From: Alcanivoracaceae bacterium
Lineage (GTDB): Bacteria > Pseudomonadota > Gammaproteobacteria > Xanthomonadales > Marinicellaceae
Assembly: GCA_016763695.1 (NCBI GenBank)
Contig: JAESTH010000227.1
Coordinates: 1 to 35,212, forward strand
Direction: 5' to 3'
DNA: 35,212 bases
The position numbers were made by a program, and so were the translations under genes. Below are positions 17,263 through 26,818 of the stretch, one piece after another; position 1 is the stretch's first letter; each line of letters starts with the position of its first letter. The notes under the pieces were generated by a model, which was given only the letters and a program-made list of their open reading frames with translations, was not told the origin of the DNA and did not search any database.

Positions 17263-18266
17263 ATCTTTTCTCCAAACAAGGATAACATCATGGCTTTCTG
17301 TGTATGCAACCTATTTTCAGCCTCTTCAATGGCCACACAATAATCACTGTCCATCACCGCATCTGTTGCTTTGATATTTCTTCTTAAAGGCAAACAATGG
17401 CTAAATTTGGCTTGATTGGTCAAAGCCATTTTTTGTTGATCAACCATAAAGTGTTGGTGTTTTCTGCGCTGCTTAAACTCACTTTGTGGGTCTCCATAAA
17501 AGCGCAAAGCTCCCCAGCTCTTGGCATAAACAAAATCAGCATCTTTATAGGCTTCATCAATATCATGTGAAATGGTAAAACTCGATCCCTCAACTTGGCA
17601 GTTTTGTTGAGCAATATCCAGGTATTTTTTATCCAATAAATAGTTCTTGTTAGGACAAAGCAGGGTAACATCCATACCAAATTTTGATGCAATAGACAGG
17701 GCTGAATTGGCAACAGCCGTATTTAATGGTTTGGGGTGATAAGTCCAGGTCAGTAGAAACTTTTTATTTTGTACCACGCCAAGATGCTTTTTAATTGTCA
17801 TCATCAATGCCAGCTCCTGACAGGGGTGGACAACGGTCTCCATATTGATAATGGGTACACTGGCATATTTAACAAAGGCATTAATCACCTTATCCTGCCT
17901 GTCCTCCTGCCAGTTTTTGAACTGAGGAAATGCCCTCACGGCAATCGCATCCACATATGTTGATAATACTGCAGCAACTTCCTGTATGTGTTCCTCAGCA
18001 TCACCATTCATCACTACACCAGGTTCAAACTCGATTCCCCAGGCATCTTTACCAGGTTGTAGGATGATAGCAGTGCCACCCAATTGACTAATTCCCAGCT
18101 CAAATGATGTGCGGGTACGCATAGAAGGATTAAAAAATAACAAAGCAAATGATTTGTTTTTAAAAGAATGATGAAATGGGTGATTCTTGAGTGTGTTTGC
18201 AGTGGTCAATAAATCTTCAAGCTCAGATTTTGACCAGTTTTCTGTATTTATAAAATGTTTTTGCAT
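17259..18266 (-). CDS. argF': N-acetyl-L-ornithine carbamoyltransferase (AOTCase)
   Basis: Transfers the carbamoyl group to acetylornithine, giving acetylcitrulline. 335 residues. The carbamoyl-phosphate loop is FFNPSMRTRTSFELG, in the 'SMRTRTS' form typical of acetylornithine enzymes rather than the STRTR of ornithine enzymes. HPCQELALMM binds carbamoyl phosphate, and the C-terminal HCLPLRRNIKATDAVMDSD is close to Xanthomonas AOTCase, where ordinary OTCases have HCLP followed by other residues. It is the first gene of the arginine operon. GGAG stands 8 nt before the ATG at 18266. Its leader carries a terminator and an Arg-rich small ORF. Confidence 0.9.
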   Translation of the reverse strand: MQKHFINTENWSKSELEDLLTTANTLKNHPFHHSFKNKSFALLFFNPSMRTRTSFELGISQLGGTAIILQPGKDAWGIEFEPGVVMNGDAEEHIQEVAAVLSTYVDAIAVRAFPQFKNWQEDRQDKVINAFVKYASVPIINMETVVHPCQELALMMTIKKHLGVVQNKKFLLTWTYHPKPLNTAVANSALSIASKFGMDVTLLCPNKNYLLDKKYLDIAQQNCQVEGSSFTISHDIDEAYKDADFVYAKSWGALRFYGDPQSEFKQRRKHQHFMVDQQKMALTNQAKFSHCLPLRRNIKATDAVMDSDYCVAIEEAENRLHTQKAMMLSLFGEKI

Positions 18267-18302
18267 TTCTTGACTCCAGTTTTATTGAGGAAAAGCCAAG
18301 TT

Positions 18303-18334
18303 AAAAAAAAACCTGGCATTTGCCAGGTTTTTTA
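18303..18334 (-). terminator. Leader terminator (attenuator) upstream of argF'
   Basis: In the transcript: AAAAAACCTGGC, loop AAAU, GCCAGGUUUUUU followed by more U. The stem has six GC-rich pairs plus six A-U pairs and a run of nine U. It lies 37-68 nt before the argF' start codon, inside the operon's own leader, and follows no annotated gene other than the small leader ORF. An intrinsic terminator here can only be useful if read-through is controlled. Confidence 0.85.
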
Positions 18335-18353
18335 AGAATTTGTTATTTATACA

Positions 18354-18422
18354 TCACAATATCTCACACCCTGGCATAAAAATGCTTCGGCGTAAGCGGC
18401 GCACAACAACAGTAACATTCAT
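18354..18422 (-). CDS. Candidate arginine-rich leader peptide of the arg operon
   Basis: A 22-codon ORF, ATG at 18422 to TGA at 18354, beginning MNVTVVVRRLRRSIF. Four of five consecutive codons (8-12) are Arg: CGC CGC TTA CGC CGA. Its stop lies 20 nt before the leader terminator. The codons ATG CCA GGG near its end supply TGCCAGG (18376-18370), identical to the terminator 3' arm and able to pair with the 5' arm CCTGGCA. This is the expected layout of a leader peptide that senses charged tRNA-Arg. Weak points: no Shine-Dalgarno sequence is visible, the predicted transcription start is only about 6-8 nt before the ATG, and an overlapping +1-frame ORF from 18418 (MLLLLCAAYAEAF...) is also open. 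Confidence 0.62.
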   Translation of the reverse strand: MNVTVVVRRLRRSIFMPGCEIL

Positions 18423-18435
18423 TACATTGAGGTTT

Positions 18436-18464
18436 ATATTAAATTGTTGTTTGCTTGCTGTCAT
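18436..18464 (-). promoter_or_regulatory. Promoter of the arginine operon
   Basis: On the minus strand ATGACA (18464-18459, 5 of 6 to TTGACA) is followed after exactly 17 nt by TAATAT (18441-18436, 4 of 6). Transcription would begin near 18430-18428, just before the candidate leader peptide. I see no clear ArgR-box pair around it. Confidence 0.55.
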
Positions 18465-18571
18465 CTATAAATAGTTTGTTATTTATCCCAAGTCTAACAA
18501 TAATTTAAAAAAGTAACAAGAGATACTTAAACATTGTTTACATTTGTCATCTGTTTATAAAATAAAACTTT

Positions 18572-18580
18572 TGTTATAAT
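18572..18580 (+). promoter_or_regulatory. Extended -10 promoter of the C25 peptidase gene
   Basis: TGTTATAAT is a perfect TATAAT with the TG extension. The -35 region is poor (TGTTTA at 17 nt), as is common for extended -10 promoters. Transcription would start near 18587, 23 nt before the chosen ATG. Confidence 0.55.
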
Positions 18581-18609
18581 AAATACATACATTTTTAATG
18601 AGGTGTAGC

Positions 18610-21600
18610 ATGAATAAATTATTTTTACATGTTTTATTATATAACACCCTACTTCTTTGCTTTGTTGTTTCTACTTTTGCTCAAACCTTATCTACCAATG
18701 TTTTCTCATTACCTGCTTTAACAGGTAGTGGCCCTTATGATTTTCAGCGCATTACTTTTGATATTCCATTTCCGTCTGGCACTATCCCTATTTTAGTAGT
18801 CACTACAACTGGTGATAATGATGCACCTATGTCTCTTAGGGTCTTCAATATTGATAACACTGGGTTTGATGTTATTCAAACAGAACCAACAAGAACGGAA
18901 GGACATGGTGATTGTGGTACACCTACAAGCCACACCACTTCCTGTGATGGAGCTCACGCTGCAGTTGATGCTGCGTATTTAGCCGTAACAGCTGGCTTGC
19001 AAACACTTTCTGATGACACTGTCATTGTTGCTGGAATTAATAGTACCAGCACCGTACAACACCATATTCCAGGTAGCAGTATAACGGCAAGTTGGGATAC
19101 CATACACATAGGTACCACGTTTGCAAATCCCCCTGTGGTATTGACCCAGATTCAAACCATGAATAATGAAACCAATTTACTTGTAGGCAACCCTAATCAG
19201 ATAACCTCAACATCAATTCCTTTTATGGCCTCTGCAGTAAAAAATGTAACCACAAGCATCTTTAATACAGCCATTGAACTCGTAGAAATTGATGATGGTA
19301 ACACAATATTCGAAGCACTCGCTACAGCCGCCAATGAAGAAATAGGTTGGATAGCAATCACCAGAGGTGTTAATGGCACAATAACATTTGATGGGACAAG
19401 CATTGGTTTTGCTACGACTCACTTTGGCAATATTCGAGGTGTTGAAAATGGCTGTAACAATAACACCATTAATAACATCCCTGCCGCATGTTCTGCACCG
19501 GTTATTCTTGCTTCAATGAACACCAGAAATGGCAGCAATGGTGGCTGGGTAAAAAGATGTAATTTATCAACTTTAGATACTGGCTCAGGGACAGATGTAA
19601 CAATTGGCTTTCAAATTGATGAAGATCAAGATCATGATACAGAAAGGTCACATATCAATGAGCATGTTGCAACAGTGGTATTTTGTGATGCCATCACCTT
19701 ACCGGTCTCTATCGAATTTGTTGACATAACATTTGAAAACCTTAACTTTAATATAGATTGGATCACCTCATCAGAAACGAATAGCCTGGCTTATGAAATC
19801 TGGGGAAAGTTTGGCTCACAGTGGAAAATGATTGATCAGCCTGTCAAGAGTAAATTCAACACATCTTTAGATCCCAACTATTATTCCCTACAAAGCCAAC
19901 TTAAAACAATACCCGATGAAATCTTTATACACCACATAAACACCCAGGGGGAAAAAGAATATTTTGGACCTTATCACCCAAATCAATCTTATGGAACAAT
20001 ATACAATGCAAAAAAAATAGACTGGAATAAACTAAACCTGAAGAACTGGTCTCAACCCAAAGTTGCTGATACCTTAAAGTTAAATATATACGCGACAGAC
20101 ACAGGAATGCACAGAATATTTGCCCATCAAATCCCTGCTTTTATCGGTAAAAAAATCAACTCGATAGCACTAACACTATCAGGAAAACCTATCGGAAGGC
20201 TGATCAATAACACATCTTCATATAACGCTATATTTTCTGCCCAATCCTATATTGATTTTTATGCAGACAAACCCAAAACAGCCGATTCTTTATACATAAA
20301 ACACAATGTTTATCAACTAACAATAAACCCGAAAAAAGCACTACTTGCAAAAAGTAAGAAATCAAAACCCAGTGATACTGAAACCTCGTACCCAAATTTA
20401 TTTAAAATTGAGGAAAACAAATATTATGACTTTGCCAACCCCTTAGCTGACCCTTGGTATCAACAAAGAGTCTTTAGATCAAGCTCTAATGCCAGCACTA
20501 ATATCGATTTTATCAACCCTGCAACCACACCACATACTACTTTCAAACTTGTAATAAAACTGTATGGTGTCACTGACTTCAGAAGCTATGATACCAACAA
20601 TAATGGACTGATTAATAACGACCATCACATGGCTATTTATTTAAATCAGCATCAAATCCATGAAGAGGAGTTTGATGGACACATTGCCAAAGAAATTGAA
20701 ATAGATAATCTTTCTTCAGAGTTATTATTCAGTCAGTTCAACTCTATACAAATACAACTGATAAATGACACGGGTTACCCATATGATCTGGTACATATTG
20801 ATTCTGTTGATCTTTATCTGGAATCTGAAAGCATAGCAGAAAACAACCTGGCTCACTTAAGCTTATTTGAAAGTTTAAATAACAACAGCAACCTACAGGT
20901 CACTGGTTTTTCATCAAGCCCTAATATTGCCTATGCATACAAAAATAGTGAGCTGTATAAGCTGGATATTGAAACAATTGATGAGGGCACCGTAAGATTT
21001 GCAACCATTAAAAATGCATTAAGCTACTGGATAAGCGACACAAGTCAAATCCTTGCCGTCAAAGTAAAAAATCAGCAACAACCGACTCCAAGCTTACAAA
21101 AAAACACAAATTACTTAATCATTGCCCATCCAGACTTAATGCCAGATAAAGTTGAAGATGCACAACTCAGTTTGTTTCATAACTATTTATTCAATAAAAG
21201 CCTCAATGCACAATGGGTAAATACTGAAGCCATATATGATCATTATGGCAATGGCTTTCCTGCGCCTCAAGCGATAAAAGATTACATCAAAAAAGCCACT
21301 GCCACAAACAACATTGAATACGTTCTACTTATTGGCGGGGACAGCTATGATTATCATGACAACCTGGGAATCGGCAGTATAAGTCACATACCCTCATGGT
21401 ATAAACTTACAAACCGCTTTATAAATTATACGCCTACTGATTCCCCCTATGTAGATTTAACCAATAATGGCGTTCCTGATATTGCTATTGGTAGATGGGC
21501 AGTGAAATCAGTCGAAGAATTAACGCTGGTAATAAATAACACGGTTAATTTTGCTCAGAACAAAGTCAGCGAAGTTTTGACCATATCTGAAAATACAGAT

Positions 21601-22176
21601 GCCATAAAACAGATAAACTACCAACAACAACTCGATAAGATTACAGCAGTTTTCCCTAGCAATCGTAAACACTCCGTCTCTTTAGACCAACTCATGCTCG
21701 ATAATAATACAGACAACCCACACGACATCATTGCTATTGCGCGTGATAACATGTTGAATCATATCAATTCTGGGGCAGATTTAATTATGTTTTCTGGTCA
21801 CGGCTCACCCACAGCATGGACTTTTTTTGGTTTGCTTTCCCCTGATATTGCCGACCAGATTGTCGGCGATGGAGAGAGCTTTTATTTACCACTTTCCTGT
21901 TACACAACTTATTATGCCAATCCTTCTAATTATTCATTAGCTCACCAACTCATCTATGGTGGTTTAAATGGTTCAGCGGGAATTGCAGGTGCGGTTACAC
22001 TCAGCAATTTCAGTAATAATGAAACCATAGCACTACATATTTTAAAAAAACTTAACCAGGGAATGAGTATAGGTAAAGCCACTTTAATCGCAAAAAATAA
22101 ACTCAATCAACTACAATATCAAGATGTCATCCTTAATTGGGCGACATTAGCCGAGCCATCATTAACATTTAAATAA
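18610..22176 (+). CDS. Secreted gingipain-like cysteine peptidase (family C25)
   Basis: About 1188 residues. I start at the ATG 18610, which has GAGGTG 6 nt upstream and leads into a signal peptide (MNKLFLHVLLYNTLLLCFVVSTFAQ); the ATG at 18598 has no such site. The N-terminal half is beta-rich with Cys pairs and may hold adhesive or jelly-roll domains. The C-terminal 350 residues are a C25 domain: YLIIAHPDLMP, YVLLIGGDSYDY, the PTDSPYVDLTNNGVPDIAIGRWAV segment, the catalytic His in MFSGHGSPTAW and the catalytic Cys in LPLSCYTTYY, then GSAGIAGAVTLSN. It ends WATLAEPSLTFK without a type IX secretion tail domain, so another export route or periplasmic/surface retention is likely. It is transcribed alone, divergent from the arg operon. 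Confidence 0.85.
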   Translation: MNKLFLHVLLYNTLLLCFVVSTFAQTLSTNVFSLPALTGSGPYDFQRITFDIPFPSGTIPILVVTTTGDNDAPMSLRVFNIDNTGFDVIQTEPTRTEGHGDCGTPTSHTTSCDGAHAAVDAAYLAVTAGLQTLSDDTVIVAGINSTSTVQHHIPGSSITASWDTIHIGTTFANPPVVLTQIQTMNNETNLLVGNPNQITSTSIPFMASAVKNVTTSIFNTAIELVEIDDGNTIFEALATAANEEIGWIAITRGVNGTITFDGTSIGFATTHFGNIRGVENGCNNNTINNIPAACSAPVILASMNTRNGSNGGWVKRCNLSTLDTGSGTDVTIGFQIDEDQDHDTERSHINEHVATVVFCDAITLPVSIEFVDITFENLNFNIDWITSSETNSLAYEIWGKFGSQWKMIDQPVKSKFNTSLDPNYYSLQSQLKTIPDEIFIHHINTQGEKEYFGPYHPNQSYGTIYNAKKIDWNKLNLKNWSQPKVADTLKLNIYATDTGMHRIFAHQIPAFIGKKINSIALTLSGKPIGRLINNTSSYNAIFSAQSYIDFYADKPKTADSLYIKHNVYQLTINPKKALLAKSKKSKPSDTETSYPNLFKIEENKYYDFANPLADPWYQQRVFRSSSNASTNIDFINPATTPHTTFKLVIKLYGVTDFRSYDTNNNGLINNDHHMAIYLNQHQIHEEEFDGHIAKEIEIDNLSSELLFSQFNSIQIQLINDTGYPYDLVHIDSVDLYLESESIAENNLAHLSLFESLNNNSNLQVTGFSSSPNIAYAYKNSELYKLDIETIDEGTVRFATIKNALSYWISDTSQILAVKVKNQQQPTPSLQKNTNYLIIAHPDLMPDKVEDAQLSLFHNYLFNKSLNAQWVNTEAIYDHYGNGFPAPQAIKDYIKKATATNNIEYVLLIGGDSYDYHDNLGIGSISHIPSWYKLTNRFINYTPTDSPYVDLTNNGVPDIAIGRWAVKSVEELTLVINNTVNFAQNKVSEVLTISENTDAIKQINYQQQLDKITAVFPSNRKHSVSLDQLMLDNNTDNPHDIIAIARDNMLNHINSGADLIMFSGHGSPTAWTFFGLLSPDIADQIVGDGESFYLPLSCYTTYYANPSNYSLAHQLIYGGLNGSAGIAGAVTLSNFSNNETIALHILKKLNQGMSIGKATLIAKNKLNQLQYQDVILNWATLAEPSLTFK

Positions 22177-22255
22177 AGTATCTGTTCTGCTCTTTTTCTT
22201 CTAAATTCTATTCTTGGATGAAATATTCGGGTGAGTCCCACAGATATGGTGTTAA

Positions 22256-23591
<1,336 letters not shown>

Positions 23592-23599
23592 GCTATACC

Positions 23600-24742
23600 A
23601 TGTCTGAGTCCCAAGTCATTCAACTGGCAAAAAAATTGATTGAGATTGACTCAATCACCCCTAATGACAAAGGGTGTCAAATCTTAATAACTGATTTATT
23701 AACGCAAGCGGGCTTTCAAATTGAACACAAACGCTTCGGCAAAGTTGACAATTTATTTGCCTGGCACGGTAGTAATGATGGCAAAAGTTTAATGTTCTTA
23801 GGCCATACTGACGTGGTACCGACAGGTGATGAAAACTCATGGAAATATCCACCATTTTCTGCAAGCATTGATGATGGATATTTATATGGTCGTGGAGCAG
23901 CTGATATGAAGAGCAGCGTGGCGGCATTTACCCTGGCCATGATAGAGTTTGTTAAAAAAAAGCCAAATCACCTGGGGAAAATAGCCTTGATGTTAACCAG
24001 TGATGATGAGGGTATCGCTTTAGATGGGGTAAAAAAAATGATGCCATATATTACTCCAAAACATGCTTTTGACTATTGCCTTGTCGGCGAGCCATCTAGC
24101 TCTGAGCAACTTGGTGATGTTGCACGTATCGGTAGACGAGGTTCTTTACACGTAAATATTAGCATACACGGTAAACAAGGCCATGTTGCCTATCCTGAGA
24201 ATGCCAGCAACCCAATTTTTTTAGCTGCCCAATTCATTGATTATTTATCCAGTTTCAAATGGGATGAAGGCAATGAAGACTTCCCTCCTACCAGCTTTCA
24301 GATTTCCGCCCTTAAAACATCAAGTAACACTTCAAATATTATTCCCGCAGATTTGTATATTCAGGCTAACTTTCGCTTCAGCCCAGAATCAAACGAAACT
24401 AGCTTAAAATATCAACTTCAACAACTACTGGACAAATATAATCTCAACTATACACTTAAATGGAATCTTTCTGGACGGCCCTTTCACAGCAGAAATAAAA
24501 TGCTAAAAAATGCACTGGCTGACAGCATATTTGATATTTGTCACAGAAATGTAATGTTCAATACCGCAGGAGGCACATCAGATGGAAGATTTGTTGCACC
24601 ACACGGGGTTGAAGTAGTAGAATTAGGTGTTGTTAACAAAACCATCCATCAAATTGATGAAAAGGTTTTAATAACAGATGTGGAAAAATTACAGAATATT
24701 TATTATCAAATAATAACCACATTACTGAATCGCAATACATAA
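23600..24742 (+). CDS. dapE: Succinyl-diaminopimelate desuccinylase
   Basis: An M20 metallohydrolase of the lysine/diaminopimelate pathway that releases succinate and LL-diaminopimelate. About 380 residues from the ATG at 23600 (MSESQVIQLAKKLIEIDSITP matches the usual N terminus); a GTG at 23582 is an alternative. Visible sites are LGHTDVVPTGDENSW (zinc His), YGRGAADMKSSVA (bridging Asp), VGEPSSSEQLGD, the dimer-lid region, GGTSDGRF, and the late His in KTIHQIDEK. Unusual: the motif normally SDEEG reads SDDEG, so the catalytic general-base Glu appears as Asp (see findings). The rest of the enzyme is intact. Confidence 0.9.
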   Translation: MSESQVIQLAKKLIEIDSITPNDKGCQILITDLLTQAGFQIEHKRFGKVDNLFAWHGSNDGKSLMFLGHTDVVPTGDENSWKYPPFSASIDDGYLYGRGAADMKSSVAAFTLAMIEFVKKKPNHLGKIALMLTSDDEGIALDGVKKMMPYITPKHAFDYCLVGEPSSSEQLGDVARIGRRGSLHVNISIHGKQGHVAYPENASNPIFLAAQFIDYLSSFKWDEGNEDFPPTSFQISALKTSSNTSNIIPADLYIQANFRFSPESNETSLKYQLQQLLDKYNLNYTLKWNLSGRPFHSRNKMLKNALADSIFDICHRNVMFNTAGGTSDGRFVAPHGVEVVELGVVNKTIHQIDEKVLITDVEKLQNIYYQIITTLLNRNT

Positions 24743-24832
24743 CATTTTAATTATTTCCTCTTAATTAAACGGATCTCAATTACAGTAAATATTGATGTAA
24801 TGTCGAGCAAAAAACACCAAGAGAGGATATAA

Positions 24833-26650
24833 ATGAAAAATATAATTCACGTAGTCGTGTTATTCTTTAGCGCGCAATCTTTAGCCATGAGCCCATGGTT
24901 AGAAAATCTTGACACAACAGATAAACAGCAACAGCTGGATTTTCGTTGGCAAGCATCTGGAGGACAAGTAGATATGAAGTTTATGTATAATAAACTTCAG
25001 GACATGAACATCCAAATATCTCCAAGACCTGAGTTTTCTGACCAACATTGGGATTATAACCATCTGGTTTTCCCAATAAGCCACAGTTCAAGCCTTGAAC
25101 TACAAATGCCATACGGTAATATTGAAAAGGTAACTGCAGGATTTTTAGCAGTTGACTCAGACTTTTCCCTATCAAATGGTAAATACGTGGTCAAAGTCAA
25201 TTCATTTAAGTTGATCCCCATCTCTTTACCACAAAAAGACAGTGATATTGTTAAGTTTAAATTACTTGACCAAAACGATAGGCATTTATTTACCATTAAC
25301 AGTGTGCATATCGAATATGATAAAGATAAAGGACTACTACTTATGTCCAATATGGACTTGTTTGCCAGTCAAGAGCTGGCACAATTATTACACAGCCCTA
25401 TTTTAGAAAACCAGGCTGTCGGACAAATCCATACTTACAATAACTTAACCATACCAGATAATGCCCAAAAAGAGCTCAGAGGAACAACATGTGCAACACA
25501 CCCTGTATGGCCACCTGATGGAGATGTTGATGTGGCACTTATTGATATAGGTTCTGTTCAGTGGATGAGAAACATAGGCACCGATAGAATTATTGTCGCT
25601 CCATCTGCTCAATTAAAAAATGTCGGCACAGCAGATGTACCCTGGTATCAACAATTTACCAGCCCCAATCACCCCCCATATGACAATGATCAACATCCAT
25701 TTCTCAACTGGGCAATCTACCGAGAAGTAGATGGTCGTTTTGAACAGTTAGGTGTTTCTGGGGTAAAACACGCTTTCTTGACCATTAATAGTAACTGTAC
25801 CATAAATTGTAATGACAGCCATATACTCTGGTTAGGTTGTGAAGATGTCTATGGAGTCGGCAATAACGACTCGTCATTTGCATTGGGCCCACGTGCAGAA
25901 ATTGATGCCAATACAGGTATTTGGGATAACTGCGGCTCATTTTTTGATCCCATGCCCTGCACAGGTAATCACCAACAAAGTTCCAATGGAACTGATGAAA
26001 ATAGGCTCACTGTATACACCGATGATTTAACAGATGTCAACAATACTGGCATGTATATGCAGGCCTGGTATTTGATACGTGATGATATCAATATCTTTAA
26101 TTCCATGGGTTACAGAAGCATTTCTCCAGTACAATCTGGTGGTGGCTGGAATATGAACCGAGGCCCAACTTTTACCAATGGACCAGCGCTGGATAATTAT
26201 GTCACACCAAATACCATCTCAAGCATGGAATCCTCTCAAACAATTACAACAACAGAGGGACAGTTCACTGTGGCTGTTAAGGTTGTTGATTTAGGTGCAG
26301 GTTTATATCGATATAATTATGCTATTGAGAATTATGACTTCGATCCAAGATTTATTAATTATCATATCCCATTAGCAACATCAGCCCTGTTAAGCGATAC
26401 AGTCTTTGTAGATCCAGAACATAATGATGCCAACAACTGGCAATTTTCACATAGTAGTGGAGTACTAAGCATTCAGGGTAATGTACTAAATGAACAGGAT
26501 TGGGGTATGTTATTTAGTTTTTCATTCACCACAAATGCTCCGCCTATCCAAGCTCGCATGACAATAGATGTAGCTCAACCTGTTATCAGTAGTACTGTAA
26601 AAGTTATAATCCTAACTCCTGATCTTATCTTTCAGGGTGATTTTGAATGA
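24833..26650 (+). CDS. Secreted protein of unknown function with C-terminal 'GDFE' tail
   Basis: A 605-residue protein with a signal peptide (MKNIIHVVVLFFSAQSLAMS) and a good ribosome binding site (GAGAGG, 6 nt before ATG). I do not recognise a catalytic family. The middle region from CATHPVWPPDGDVDVALIDIGS is rich in Asn, Asp, Trp and paired Cys (NSNCTINCND, CGSFFDPMPC), as in extracellular beta-sandwich proteins. A late domain (ITTTEGQFTVAVKVVDLGAGLYRYNYAIEN) looks immunoglobulin-like. It ends TPDLIFQGDFE, right at the C terminus; tails of the form IFxxGFE are frequent on secreted proteins of Marinicella and some Xanthomonadales, in my recollection, and may be a sorting or anchoring signal. 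Single-gene unit. Confidence 0.75.
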   Translation: MKNIIHVVVLFFSAQSLAMSPWLENLDTTDKQQQLDFRWQASGGQVDMKFMYNKLQDMNIQISPRPEFSDQHWDYNHLVFPISHSSSLELQMPYGNIEKVTAGFLAVDSDFSLSNGKYVVKVNSFKLIPISLPQKDSDIVKFKLLDQNDRHLFTINSVHIEYDKDKGLLLMSNMDLFASQELAQLLHSPILENQAVGQIHTYNNLTIPDNAQKELRGTTCATHPVWPPDGDVDVALIDIGSVQWMRNIGTDRIIVAPSAQLKNVGTADVPWYQQFTSPNHPPYDNDQHPFLNWAIYREVDGRFEQLGVSGVKHAFLTINSNCTINCNDSHILWLGCEDVYGVGNNDSSFALGPRAEIDANTGIWDNCGSFFDPMPCTGNHQQSSNGTDENRLTVYTDDLTDVNNTGMYMQAWYLIRDDINIFNSMGYRSISPVQSGGGWNMNRGPTFTNGPALDNYVTPNTISSMESSQTITTTEGQFTVAVKVVDLGAGLYRYNYAIENYDFDPRFINYHIPLATSALLSDTVFVDPEHNDANNWQFSHSSGVLSIQGNVLNEQDWGMLFSFSFTTNAPPIQARMTIDVAQPVISSTVKVIILTPDLIFQGDFE

Positions 26651-26708
26651 TCTTTGTAACCATCTCGCAATCGTAAACAAGCGGATGTAAATTATTGATT
26701 TATAAGCG

Positions 26709-26732
26709 CTCAATAACATGGATGTTATTGGG
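26709..26732. terminator. Stem-loop between the GDFE-tail gene and ftsK
   Basis: A 10-bp stem CTCAATAACA / TGTTATTGGG (one G-T pair), loop TGGA, in the convergent gap. It is followed by GTGTTTAAAT on the plus strand, a weak U tract, so it is only a moderate terminator. Confidence 0.5.
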
Positions 26733-26818
26733 TGTTTAAATAAAAGCATTCACACATCCTTATCAACCAAAAGCTTACTATCTTTTTTTTAAATATACTA
26801 AGTAGATATTTTTCTTAT

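Noticed and set aside
18303-18334. Reading the leader hairpin as an ordinary 3' terminator of a plus-strand gene
   Set aside because: No plus-strand gene ends near it; both flanking genes start nearby and diverge, so it belongs to the arg leader.
18350-18418. Second small ORF (MLLLLCAAYAEAF...) in the arg leader, frame-shifted relative to the Arg-rich ORF
   Set aside because: It is open for 23 codons but its Leu/Ala content has no logical link to an arg operon; kept only as a competing reading of the same leader.
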